Below, piece after piece: positions 16,550-24,689 of a stretch of DNA of 64,000 nt (positions within the stretch are counted from its first letter, which is position 1; every line of letters begins with the position of its first letter). Source of the DNA: Sporosarcina gallistercoris (GTDB lineage Bacteria; Bacillota; Bacilli; Bacillales_A; Planococcaceae); assembly GCF_014836415.1 (NCBI RefSeq), contig NZ_JACSQY010000004.1:48294-112293 (forward strand), read 5' to 3'. A model generated the notes under the pieces. The model was given only the letters and a program-made list of their open reading frames with translations, did no database searches and was not told the origin of the DNA. The translations under genes and the position numbers were made by a program.

Positions 16550-18109
16550 TTACAAACTGACACAGCCAGTCGTCATTGCTCGTAACCTTTTCTTATCCGT
16601 TTTCCCTAAGGAGGTGTACGGAATGCTACTAAGGATTATCACTTTTTTAGGCATTTGATATCGGGCAGCCCTGCCAGTTAACCAATTGTTGAAGGATTCA
16701 CTTGTTAACTCATCGTTGACCGGCTCTATAAATGCACATAACCGTTGGCCGAATCTATCGTCTTCTATCCCGATGACCGCCACGTCTTTTACTAAGGGAT
16801 GGATCCTTATGAGTTGCTCCAGCTCAATTGGATAGACATTTTCTCCAGCCGATACAATCATGTCATCTGTCCTACCGCACAAATACCACAAGCCATGCTG
16901 GTCTTTGTACCCCAAGTCTCCAGTGCTGATCCAACGTGATTCCTTATTTTTCATCGACCATTTGTTCTTCACATAAAACTGCCCGATTTTTCCAACCACT
17001 ACTTCCTTTTTCTTTTCATCCAGTATCTTCAGCCGACTGCCCTGAATCACCCTGCCGATTGTACACCTAGATATTGATAATTCCTCTGGAGTCGCAATAC
17101 AGTTCAGACCCGATTCCGAAGTCCCATATAGATTGAACAGAACCTGACCAAGTTTCTCTTCGATGCATTGAACAAGCTTTGGATGCAATGTTGCTCCCCC
17201 GGATGCAATACATTTCAACGAAGTTAAACCACCATCGCATTGTGTTAAGAGTTTTTCAATCATCAAAGGAACCACCGTAATCACTTCTATTTCGTGTGTA
17301 CGAATAAGAGTACACACTTTTTCTGCTGAGAACCCTTTACTCAGAATTACTGTCTTCCCTAACGCTAAAAAGGAAAGCAGAATGGCGATTCCATATCCGT
17401 GATAAACGGGAGTGGCAATCATTACATTTTTGCGTTCTGTAAGCTTCAGTTTCGTCACCATAGTCAAAAATGGTTGGACATAATTGAAAAGCGATGGTTG
17501 ATGAATCACTTTTTTCGGTTTCCCGGTTGTGCCGCTGGTCAAAAGTACAATTTTTCCGGCTGACGTTCTTTTCACTTTACTGGCGACGAAGGATTCGCTA
17601 CATGTCATATGATTGATGGCATGCAAGTCATCATGAAAGCTCAAAATCTTCGGATTCCGATAAACAGAATTATCCACTAGCCCACTTACTACCTGATCAT
17701 AAATGAGTAGGTCGAATGCATGGTGTTTCAGTAATTCATCAAAATGGCTGCTGCCCATTTCCGTATTCAATAAATAGATATCTGCCCCTAAACGGGCTAC
17801 AGAAAAGATGGCTTTGACGACGGAGGATTGATTTTGACAAAGGAACGCAACCTTTTTGGTTTTATCGATCGCGTAAGTTTGTTGTAGATGAAATGCGAGA
17901 ATATCGCATTGCTTGCAGAGTTGCGAGTAACTGATCGACTCCTGATCATCTACTATCGCAATTTTGTCTCCATGGAACTTTTCTGCGAGTTCCAATAAAG
18001 TCATAATATTTACCCCATGCTTCGCAACCGACGAGGCGAATCCAACAGCCCCCATCGGCGACAGCAATTTCATCTCTTTCAACAGGTGAGTTAAATTACG
18101 AACCTGCAT
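16550..18109 (-). CDS. AMP-binding acyl-CoA ligase (FadD-like)
   Basis: A 519-residue adenylate-forming enzyme with all core motifs: LLTSGTTGKPKKV (A3, about 190), NLYGTSESG (A5), STGDLGY (A7), GRTDDMIVSAGENVYPIELE (A8) and the catalytic C-terminal Lys in SLGKTDKKRL (A10). It should activate a carboxylic acid, probably a fatty acid, to acyl-AMP and then acyl-CoA. The N-terminal extension resembles long-chain ligases such as actinobacterial FadD12. The start codon overlaps the end of the reductase gene by 14 nt, so the two are translationally coupled. GAAGGGAT lies upstream of the ATG at 18109. Confidence 0.87.
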   Translation of the reverse strand: MQVRNLTHLLKEMKLLSPMGAVGFASSVAKHGVNIMTLLELAEKFHGDKIAIVDDQESISYSQLCKQCDILAFHLQQTYAIDKTKKVAFLCQNQSSVVKAIFSVARLGADIYLLNTEMGSSHFDELLKHHAFDLLIYDQVVSGLVDNSVYRNPKILSFHDDLHAINHMTCSESFVASKVKRTSAGKIVLLTSGTTGKPKKVIHQPSLFNYVQPFLTMVTKLKLTERKNVMIATPVYHGYGIAILLSFLALGKTVILSKGFSAEKVCTLIRTHEIEVITVVPLMIEKLLTQCDGGLTSLKCIASGGATLHPKLVQCIEEKLGQVLFNLYGTSESGLNCIATPEELSISRCTIGRVIQGSRLKILDEKKKEVVVGKIGQFYVKNKWSMKNKESRWISTGDLGYKDQHGLWYLCGRTDDMIVSAGENVYPIELEQLIRIHPLVKDVAVIGIEDDRFGQRLCAFIEPVNDELTSESFNNWLTGRAARYQMPKKVIILSSIPYTSLGKTDKKRLRAMTTGCVSL

Positions 18110-18980
18110 GTCGATCCCTTCTTCCGCTCATCTTCTGCATTCCAATTTCTATTGTTCTCCGGAAAAGTACGGAGGACAATTGTCCGAATGGCAGCCACCA
18201 AGGCCTATACAGTTTGCGTTTCGTATACATGGACTTGCAAATGATTATTGCTACATGTTTCGGACACATCGCCGGCATCCGGTCATATGCCGCTGTCGGT
18301 CGGATCATGTCCGTCTTTACTAATGGAAGATAGATTGAAGTTGTCGATACACCATTTCGCTGCAATTCAATTGCGACGGAACGCAACCAGTTGTCGAACG
18401 CCGCTTTAGAAGCTTGATATGCAGCCCATCCGGGAAAAGGGATTAACAAGGAATTGATGGTAGATACGTTGATGACCTGCCCATTGTTTTTCTCTAATAA
18501 TGGAATGAACGACAATACCATTTTGACAGGCGCAAAGTAGTTGATCGCCATGGTTCTTTCAAAATCATGATACCTGTCCAGTGACTCATAAATTGACCGA
18601 TGGATGGACAATCCCGCGTTACTGACCATGATATCCAGCCCGCCAGGCAGCGATTGAATCAGGTCTATCAGCCCTCCCAACTCATCATCCACTCGCAGGT
18701 CGGCTGTAAAGACCGTAACAGTCGCCCTGTTCTTTTCAATTTCCTCTTGGATACGCAGCAGGTTTTCTTTGCGCCGAGCGACCAATATCAAATGGACAGG
18801 AAGATCTTGCAACAGATACGCAACTTGCTCGCCTATCCCCGAACTCGCTCCTGTAATCAGAATCGTCTTCCCACGTAACTCCTGCGCCAGTTTAGTAAAG
18901 TTGAAACGAACAGGCTTAAATAAAAGCTTCTCGATGAAACTATAGCGATGAACTGAACGCGTTTCTTTCTCTCCAATCAT
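18096..18980 (-). CDS. Short-chain dehydrogenase, Acr1-like (putative fatty acyl-CoA reductase)
   Basis: A 294-residue classical SDR. The NADP loop is TGASSGIG (about 41-48) and the active-site pair is YQASK (about 184-188). ESLDRYHDFERTMAINYF and the later SIYLPLVKTDMI-PT match the pattern I recall from Acinetobacter acyl-CoA reductase Acr1, beyond generic SDR similarity. The likely reaction is NAD(P)H-dependent conversion of acyl-CoA and aldehyde, or of a long-chain ketone or alcohol. A C-terminal tail (RRTIEIGMQKMSGRR) may be membrane-associated. AAGGAAGGAA precedes the ATG at 18980. The ligase gene overlaps its end. Confidence 0.82.
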   Translation of the reverse strand: MIGEKETRSVHRYSFIEKLLFKPVRFNFTKLAQELRGKTILITGASSGIGEQVAYLLQDLPVHLILVARRKENLLRIQEEIEKNRATVTVFTADLRVDDELGGLIDLIQSLPGGLDIMVSNAGLSIHRSIYESLDRYHDFERTMAINYFAPVKMVLSFIPLLEKNNGQVINVSTINSLLIPFPGWAAYQASKAAFDNWLRSVAIELQRNGVSTTSIYLPLVKTDMIRPTAAYDRMPAMCPKHVAIIICKSMYTKRKLYRPWWLPFGQLSSVLFRRTIEIGMQKMSGRRDRHAGS

Positions 18981-19132
18981 GGGGTTCCTTCCTTTTTAGA
19001 TACGGTGATAAGTGATATAGATATTAGGGGGATTCTGACATAAGGGATACCAACTATTCATCTCATAGCCTATCCCGTTACTAAGTAGATGCCGAGTGAG
19101 CTATTCTTGTTCACTGCTCCGTAAACTTCTCG

Positions 19133-20062
19133 TCAATCAGCATATCCTGCTTTATACAAGTACAGCTCATTGCCATCTAAAAACAGTAGCTGGTTCTCTC
19201 GGTTGCTCACTTCTAGAGGAATGACCGGTGTTCCATCCGGTTTGATCAGTTCCAGTTTCCGGACAGTTTCATAGCGGTTGCCTCGTCGCTCCAGTTCCAT
19301 AAGAATACTTCCTTCCCTCCTGTGATGGACGACCATCTTGTCACGATTCACAGCGAATGAAGTGAAATCGAGGTCATCCAGTTCATAATACGAGGATGCT
19401 TCGTCTTTTCGTATCCCCACCATGCCTTCTATGCTGAAGAAAAAATATATGTCATCGTCTGGATTACTATTTAGGGCTAGGCACTCGAAAATGTAATAAG
19501 TCGTATCTCCTTCAAGGGAATCCAACTTGTTGCCTTCTGCATCCCATCCAACAAGACCGCTGCTGCCAATCGGCTCATCCCAACCGTAGTTGCCGCATGT
19601 TCCCTCGTCAAAGTATCCTGTCCAAATCTCCTGGTTCTTGGTTACATGGACATGCATAATTCCATCACCTAAACAAAAGGAACGAACCAGTCGGCCATTT
19701 CTATCATACACGCGTGCATTTTCTTCTATATTCTCTGCGCTATGGTAATAGGAACGGGCACCGACGAGCAATATATGATCTTCATCAATAGGCTGGACAA
19801 AATGATAATTCCACGTTTCTCCTGGCAACTCGATCACCGTTTTCTGTCCATCTTTCAAGTGAATCACATGGTAGTTATAGGGTTCTTCCGTGATAGTTGC
19901 AGGAAATCGATCATTTATTAGCGGAGGCTGTTCTTCCATCAGCAGAACGAACACGTCATTATCATGACCGATGGCAATGGAAAGCGGTATGGCGTTCTTC
20001 AATTCCTCCTGCAAATTACCAATCGGTGTTACGGGAATTTTATGTAGAAGATTCAAATTCAA
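19133..20062 (-). CDS. Hypothetical protein, probable beta-propeller
   Basis: A 309-residue soluble protein with repeated short beta-strand blocks (for example HILLVGARSYY, DIYFFFSIEGMVGI, NRDKMVVHHR) that suggest a WD40- or NHL-like propeller. A conserved-looking centre reads WTGYFDEGTCGNYGW. No catalytic motif is recognised. The only available start is TTG at 20062 with a poor ribosome site (AAGTTGGTG), so translation may be weak or the gene may be 5'-damaged. Confidence 0.6.
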   Translation of the reverse strand: MNLNLLHKIPVTPIGNLQEELKNAIPLSIAIGHDNDVFVLLMEEQPPLINDRFPATITEEPYNYHVIHLKDGQKTVIELPGETWNYHFVQPIDEDHILLVGARSYYHSAENIEENARVYDRNGRLVRSFCLGDGIMHVHVTKNQEIWTGYFDEGTCGNYGWDEPIGSSGLVGWDAEGNKLDSLEGDTTYYIFECLALNSNPDDDIYFFFSIEGMVGIRKDEASSYYELDDLDFTSFAVNRDKMVVHHRREGSILMELERRGNRYETVRKLELIKPDGTPVIPLEVSNRENQLLFLDGNELYLYKAGYAD

Positions 20063-20106
20063 TGCACCAACTTTCGTATAAAAAATTTAAAAGCATACTT
20101 CAAGCA

Positions 20107-20304
20107 CTAGCACACCTTTTCTTTCTTTTCTTCGATTTTCATTTTAACTTTTACAAATATCCCCATGATTAAAATAATAATGCCTATGATTCCCCCTATG
20201 AACTCAGTAATATAAAAATCCGAATCTCGTATAAAGCGAATAATAAATCCTCCACCAAAGATTATTGTCATTGAAATGCCAAGGCTAATTAATAAACTCT
20301 TCAT
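20107..20304 (-). CDS. Small membrane protein, 65 residues
   Basis: Two hydrophobic segments (about 4-22 and 34-53) and a charged tail (KVKMKIEEKKEKVC). GAGGGAGCG precedes the ATG at 20304. No family is recognised. Confidence 0.55.
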   Translation of the reverse strand: MKSLLISLGISMTIIFGGGFIIRFIRDSDFYITEFIGGIIGIIILIMGIFVKVKMKIEEKKEKVC

Positions 20305-20370
20305 CGTTTCGCTCCCTCAAACACTACCCAATATAAGGGTCCGATTTCTGAAATTAAGTTCTCTTTTCAT

Positions 20371-21012
20371 TTAAAAATCTTTCCACCATTCATCATCTAA
20401 AATCACTCCATTTTCTGCGATATACTCCATAACAACAGAACCATGTTGTAATTCAGCTTCACTTTTCAACAAAGTCACGAACTCATTAATAATTTTTTCG
20501 TCTTCATCACTCTTTTTTCTAGGCACTCTAATACGGATAGTAGGCTCAACATCGAAATCTTTGTAATTTCTAGGATTATTAGGATCGATACCAAATTCAT
20601 TTCCTATTTTGTCATCAAAGAAAACGTAGAGATCAGTTGAATCTTCAAGGTTCTCCTCGATAAAAAGGCTTATTTCCTTCTCTAAATCCTTGGCCCATTT
20701 TTCCGCAATATAAGTATCAACCATGTGATTCTTTTCATCATCATAATAAACTAAAAATTGCGTTTCAGTAACTGTATCCCTGACTTTGGCGGCATATTCA
20801 AATCCAAAGTTCCCCATATTATCAAACAACGTGTCATATATCACAAAATTGCTATTAAAATTATCCTTTAAATATTTTTCAGCTTGAACTTTTACCTCTT
20901 CCTCTTTGTCCTTATCCGGTTTCATACTTTGAATAAAGGAAAATACAAGTACAGCAATACCAAATATAATTACTCCCAAAACAATAAGTGTAATTTTAAA
21001 AAATTTGTACAC
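20371..21012 (-). CDS. Membrane-anchored hypothetical protein, 213 residues
   Basis: One N-terminal transmembrane segment (about 7-29) is followed by a charged extracytoplasmic domain with many acidic pairs. It recalls the small YfjL/YfmA-type anchored proteins of bacilli, but I cannot name a family. The start is GTG at 21012, preceded by AGAGGGG. The region is AT-rich. Confidence 0.6.
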   Translation of the reverse strand: MYKFFKITLIVLGVIIFGIAVLVFSFIQSMKPDKDKEEEVKVQAEKYLKDNFNSNFVIYDTLFDNMGNFGFEYAAKVRDTVTETQFLVYYDDEKNHMVDTYIAEKWAKDLEKEISLFIEENLEDSTDLYVFFDDKIGNEFGIDPNNPRNYKDFDVEPTIRIRVPRKKSDEDEKIINEFVTLLKSEAELQHGSVVMEYIAENGVILDDEWWKDF

Positions 21013-21072
21013 ATAACCCCTCTTCCCGTATTTCTTGAATGCTCATCTGCTATTTAGATTTATAATAATCAT

Positions 21073-21245
21073 TTAAGACATCCATAATTCGCTTAATATG
21101 TCATCCAATTAGATGGCCCGATTGAAACGCACCCCTAATTCATTAAATGTACCAGTTGGTTAATAGGCACCTTACTTGAAAGTATTTCTGAAACTTCATT
21201 AAAGCCCTCCGTGAGTTCATTTGAGTGGATGTTATGGATACTCAT
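21073..21245 (-). pseudogene. Decayed small gene, unknown family
   Basis: An ATG at 21245 opens about 35 residues (HSNELTEGFNEVSEILSS in the middle) ending LVHLMN and TAG. A shifted frame continues NELGVRFNRAI, hits TAA, then LDDILSELWMS and a stop at 21073. The pieces join sensibly, which indicates a frameshift and a nonsense mutation in a small soluble protein gene. There is no clear ribosome site. This was read by hand. Confidence 0.35.
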
Positions 21246-21260
21246 CTTGAGATTGAACTC

Positions 21261-21287
21261 TTGACTCTACCGGCAATTCTATTACTA
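21261..21287 (-). repeat. Fragment duplicated from the DUF5071 gene
   Basis: These 27 bases match 14683-14709 inside the DUF5071 gene at 25 positions, in the same orientation. On the minus strand they encode VIELPVES where the intact gene has VIELPAES. The surrounding reading frame is broken, so this is a remnant of a second DUF5071 copy. Confidence 0.55.
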
Positions 21288-21344
21288 TAGCTTCTCAACA
21301 TCTCTTAATGGACTTTGCCTATCAATCGTGTTTAACCTAAATAC

Positions 21345-21551
21345 TCAGGCAACAGACTGCTCTTTTCTCTTGTACCAGTAAAACCAAGAAAAAAAGATGA
21401 GTAAAGAAATTGCAGGGAGACACGCAGGGATAATTCTTGGCACTTCAGTGAACTGGGTAAGACAAATTTGCACAAAGACGTTGGGCACCATAAGAATCAG
21501 CCACATTTTGACTGCCTTGTTCTTAAAACTCAATTCAATCTGATTACTCAT
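21345..21551 (-). CDS. Small membrane protein, 68 residues
   Basis: Two hydrophobic segments (about 16-34 and 40-59) and a basic end (WYKRKEQSVA). AAAGGGG about 8 nt before the ATG at 21551 supports it. No family is recognised. Confidence 0.55.
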   Translation of the reverse strand: MSNQIELSFKNKAVKMWLILMVPNVFVQICLTQFTEVPRIIPACLPAISLLIFFSWFYWYKRKEQSVA

Positions 21552-21624
21552 CTTTTAGACCCCTTTATATGTCAATAAGTCCTATGTTAACAATTCAGCA
21601 GGAACGTGCTCCCAATCCTGAATA

Positions 21625-22065
21625 TTAAGAAATATAAGATGAACCGTTCCACTCCATCAAGTACTCTCTCTGCTCAGTTTGCTCATCCGTTAACTCTTCT
21701 TTGATTACAAAGCTGTTCTTCTTGTAAAAGCGTATGGCGGATAGATTCTCTTTATACACTTTCAATTGAATCGTGCTTTTTCGTTCCTTTTCAAAATCCA
21801 GTAACTGCTTACCCGCCCCCTTGTTCTGGCATTCTGTATCAATGAAGAGGGCAGCCAAATAATTGTCAACCATTGAAATGAAACCGATAACTTTTGAGTG
21901 GGTAGTTAGGACATGCGTTTCTGACATCGGGATATACTTTTCTCTCATATCCATGATTTGCGACTCCCAATAATCGGCATCGATGAAATGGTGAGCTTGC
22001 AACGATCCTTCATACCAAATGGCAACCAAGGCATCCATATCAGATTCTTCAAAAACTCTTATCAT
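21625..22065 (-). CDS. GNAT family N-acetyltransferase (YjaB/YiaC-like)
   Basis: A 146-residue acetyltransferase. An N-terminal IRVFEESDMDALVAIWY is followed by the acetyl-CoA site TECQNKGAGKQLL and the late motif NLSAIRFYKKNSF. It resembles the YjaB/YiaC group of small acetyltransferases; the acceptor is unknown. The ATG at 22065, with GAAGGT upstream, is preferred over one six codons earlier. Confidence 0.82.
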   Translation of the reverse strand: MIRVFEESDMDALVAIWYEGSLQAHHFIDADYWESQIMDMREKYIPMSETHVLTTHSKVIGFISMVDNYLAALFIDTECQNKGAGKQLLDFEKERKSTIQLKVYKENLSAIRFYKKNSFVIKEELTDEQTEQREYLMEWNGSSYIS

Positions 22066-22101
22066 AGTAGACCTTCTTTCCATAGAAGCGTTTTCAGTAT
22101 G

Positions 22102-22215
22102 CTAGATCTTTTCAAAAACACCGTTGACCAGTAATTCACTTTCAACATTAAACTTCATGTAAAGGCCATCTAAAAGCCTAAATATCCTTTCTAAATTATA
22201 ACACTTATTTGTCAA
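22102..22215 (-). other. Possible very short ORF or gene remnant in the 22.07-22.31 kb gap
   Basis: A TTG at 22215 opens about 37 residues including LERIFRLLDGLYMKFNVES and ends at TAG (22102). The composition looks coding but there is no good ribosome site, so it may be the end of a lost gene. Nothing else is visible in this gap. Confidence 0.2.
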
Positions 22216-22263
22216 TTATCTATCTTTTCCCATAAATTAAAATCATTCTATTGCCGAGACAAA

Positions 22264-22308
22264 CAGGAAAAAGACGGAATTCTCCATATACCGGAAATTC
22301 CGTCTGAC
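22264..22308 (-). terminator. Terminator of the sigma/anti-sigma operon
   Basis: AGACGGAATT (22272-22281) pairs with AATTCCGTCT (22296-22305). Five T follow on the minus strand. Confidence 0.85.
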
Positions 22309-22313
22309 ATGAC

Positions 22314-22934
22314 TTATTCAATATATTGACCCGTGCTATAGCGAATGCCGTCTTCCCCCGTATATTTCCGTGGAGCCGTTTTTTCCATTGTGTACGTGAA
22401 GCCGTTTTTCCCTGGTACCTTGATTTCATAGAAGTTTTTCTTCTTTTTGACGGTGTAGTTCTGGTATTCGCCTTCTTGCAATGTCATCTTTGCTAGTTTT
22501 GCTTGATGGTCTGCTGCAGCTTCTCTGATTTCTGATTCGCTCATACCGGAACCCATGAACGATAATCCTATATCCATGTTTTGAAAAACATGCAGGGTAC
22601 CTCCATCGAAATACAGGTAATAGGAAGTCAGGTCATTTGAACTTTCCTGCTTCATCGCCACGTGGTTCCATGATTTGGTGACATCTTTTGCGAAAAAGCC
22701 CAAGCTGTGAGAGTCCGGCTTGCTAATCATAATGGTGACACCTGACATGACGGTGATAAGTAGGAGTAGGGAGATGAGTGCAGGTTTCCATTGCAGTGGG
22801 GATCGCTTTTTCCGCTTGTTTTTTTGTTGGAATATCGTTGCATGCATGCTTTCTTTTTGTTCATGGGTCGGGTGGAACGGCTCACTGAGTGTTTCCAGTT
22901 TTTCGATCATCTCATCGTCGGTATAGGGTTTCAT
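22314..22934 (-). CDS. Probable membrane anti-sigma factor
   Basis: A 206-residue protein. The cytoplasmic N-terminus (about 1-48) ends in a basic stretch (KNKRKKRSPLQWK), one transmembrane segment covers about 50-70, and the outer domain carries a DUF4367-like stretch (LQEGEYQNYTVKKKKNFYE). Its gene starts inside the last 23 nt of the ECF sigma factor gene, the usual arrangement for a cognate anti-sigma factor. The cytoplasmic part shows no HxxxCxxC zinc motif. The role as anti-sigma rests on gene order and topology. Confidence 0.75.
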   Translation of the reverse strand: MKPYTDDEMIEKLETLSEPFHPTHEQKESMHATIFQQKNKRKKRSPLQWKPALISLLLLITVMSGVTIMISKPDSHSLGFFAKDVTKSWNHVAMKQESSNDLTSYYLYFDGGTLHVFQNMDIGLSFMGSGMSESEIREAAADHQAKLAKMTLQEGEYQNYTVKKKKNFYEIKVPGKNGFTYTMEKTAPRKYTGEDGIRYSTGQYIE

Positions 22935-23427
22935 GGCTCATGCCTCCTTTCTCCAGTTCTTTTTTGAACGCGGCTATCGCCCGTTTGAGACTCATTTTCA
23001 CTTTTCCTTCCGAGCTGTCCAGGATTGCAGCTGCGTCTTTCGTGGAGAATCCATGTATATGCCTTAGCAGGATCACTTGCTGGTAGCTTTTTTTCAGCTT
23101 ACGAAGCGCTTCGTAGAACTGTGTTTCCTGCGCATTGAGCAGTGCCGTCTCTTGCGTGGACGGGTGACTGCCGAAGATGTGGAACTCCTTGTCGAGATAG
23201 TGTGTCAGGGGATGCTTTTTTCTATAGTGATTCAGCGTTGTCGTGTAAGCAATCCGGAAGATCCACGTTTTCACTGCTGACCGGCCGTCGAACTGATGGC
23301 CTTTCTCTACAACTTTCACAAATGTTTCTTGAGTCAGCTCCTCTGCGATATGCCGATTGCGCACTTGCATCAGAATGTAGCTATACACTGCGTCGGCATA
23401 GTCCTCAAACCATTGTTCTGCAGACAT
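22912..23427 (-). CDS. ECF-type RNA polymerase sigma factor
   Basis: A 171-residue sigma-70 family protein with regions 2 and 4 only. Region 2 includes EELTQETFVKVVEKGHQF and TWIFRIAYTTTLNHYRKK; region 4 includes LRKLKKSYQQVILLRHIHGF and AILDSSEGKVKMSLKRA. It should direct transcription in response to an extracytoplasmic signal relayed by the membrane partner encoded next. GAGGTGATAGG precedes the ATG at 23427. The linker between regions contains GSHPSTQETALL. Confidence 0.88.
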   Translation of the reverse strand: MSAEQWFEDYADAVYSYILMQVRNRHIAEELTQETFVKVVEKGHQFDGRSAVKTWIFRIAYTTTLNHYRKKHPLTHYLDKEFHIFGSHPSTQETALLNAQETQFYEALRKLKKSYQQVILLRHIHGFSTKDAAAILDSSEGKVKMSLKRAIAAFKKELEKGGMSHETLYRR

Positions 23428-23474
23428 CCTATCACCTCTCTTCTATCTACTTAGACACCGACTGTTGGAATCGG

Positions 23475-23500
23475 TAACGGTTTTGTCAGTCATTATTTCA
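23475..23500 (-). promoter_or_regulatory. Candidate ECF autoregulatory promoter
   Basis: On the minus strand TGAAAT (23495-23500) and CGTTA (23475-23479) are 15 nt apart, resembling the TGAAAC/CGTA pattern of SigW-type promoters, 48 nt before the sigma gene. The match is imperfect. Confidence 0.25.
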
Positions 23501-23570
23501 CACAGCGCTGAAAGATTTCCCGGGAAGTTGAAAAGTCCGCGCTTCCTATCTATATAAATGAAAACCACGC

Positions 23571-23600
23571 AAAAAAAGCACTGCTTTAAGCAATGCCAGG
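23571..23600 (-). terminator. Terminator of the S66 peptidase gene
   Basis: GCATTGC and GCAGTGC pair around a TTAA loop on the minus strand, followed by seven T, 13 nt after the stop codon. Confidence 0.7.
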
Positions 23601-23612
23601 TTGAACGAGAGA

Positions 23613-24578
23613 TTAGAACACTTTCAATTCAATGGTACAATCTCTACTATCTAAAACTGCCTCTCCACCAATCGGGAAGGTGAACATCGGCTGAGTATGA
23701 CCGAAATCCACGTCATAGAGAACGGGAATGTGTTGGAGCATCGGATGTTTTCCTAGGATATAGCGGATGTGCTCATCAGAAACATTGGATTCCCGTTGAA
23801 AACGTCCGATTACGAGTCCGCGGATGCTGCCCGCCACTTGCAGTAAGGAAGTCAAATCCCGCGCAAACGTCTCAGGTATGGTCATATCATCATCTTCTAT
23901 AAATAAAATTGAATCCCTCAATTCAGGCATGTACTCAGTTCCCTGCAACAAATTAAGCGTACATAAATTCGCTCCAAAGACGCGACCTGTTGCCATTCCC
24001 TCGTTATAGACTTTCCATTTTGTCGGTTCAAACGTTCGATTTTCCTGATCCATATACCACGAATCATCACTCCACTGCTCAGAAGGTGTGAGCCCAAAAC
24101 GTACATCTTGCATGAGACATCTTTTGAAGAACTCCGTCTGCCATTCTCGGCCAATGTCCATCGAAAAACTTGAAAAATGAGGTCCGGAATACGTGACCAT
24201 CCCTGTTTTGGTAGTAATTGCTGTTGCAATCGCGGTGATGTCACTGTATCCACAAAACACTTTCGGATTCTTTCCGATCAAATCATAATCCAAATACGGC
24301 AGCAGCTCATTACTATTAAACCCGCCAATGACGGTCAAAATCCCTTTGACAGCGGAATCTCTGAACGCCTCATGAATATCCTCGACTCGGTGTTCAATGG
24401 AAGCGGAGTGGTGAAGATCCGATTCAAACGTATACTTACCGAACGTCACTTTGAATCCAAGGGTTTCCAGTCGTTCTGTAGCGCTCTTCACTCCAACTTC
24501 AGACAATATCGCACCACTCCGACTCGGTGCGACAATACGAATCTCATCACCCATCTGTAATTTTGCAGGGACGTTCAT
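23613..24578 (-). CDS. S66 family serine peptidase (LD-carboxypeptidase / MccF-like)
   Basis: A 321-residue peptidase S66 protein. The nucleophile Ser lies in FCGYSDIT (about 112), the acidic residue in LFIEDDD and the His in DFGHTQPMFTFPIG. Members cleave L,D bonds in cell-wall tetrapeptides or detoxify acyl-adenylate antibiotics such as microcin C. The large insert (MDQENRTFEPTKWKVY) is more like the MccF subgroup. GGAAAGGT precedes the ATG at 24578. No signal peptide is present, so it acts in the cytosol. It appears to be transcribed alone. Confidence 0.85.
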   Translation of the reverse strand: MNVPAKLQMGDEIRIVAPSRSGAILSEVGVKSATERLETLGFKVTFGKYTFESDLHHSASIEHRVEDIHEAFRDSAVKGILTVIGGFNSNELLPYLDYDLIGKNPKVFCGYSDITAIATAITTKTGMVTYSGPHFSSFSMDIGREWQTEFFKRCLMQDVRFGLTPSEQWSDDSWYMDQENRTFEPTKWKVYNEGMATGRVFGANLCTLNLLQGTEYMPELRDSILFIEDDDMTIPETFARDLTSLLQVAGSIRGLVIGRFQRESNVSDEHIRYILGKHPMLQHIPVLYDVDFGHTQPMFTFPIGGEAVLDSRDCTIELKVF

Positions 24579-24656
24579 CAGATCACTACCTTTCCATCCA
24601 GTGTCGAACTATTTAGATTCATTAATCATAAGACAACGAATTGAAGAGGTCAATCT

Positions 24657-24683
24657 AAAAAAGGCGCCTTTTAAAAGCACCTG
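24657..24683 (-). terminator. Probable terminator of the MerR gene
   Basis: AGGTGC and GGCGCCT pair around an AT-only loop on the minus strand and run into six T. Confidence 0.5.
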
Positions 24684-24689
24684 TTTTAG

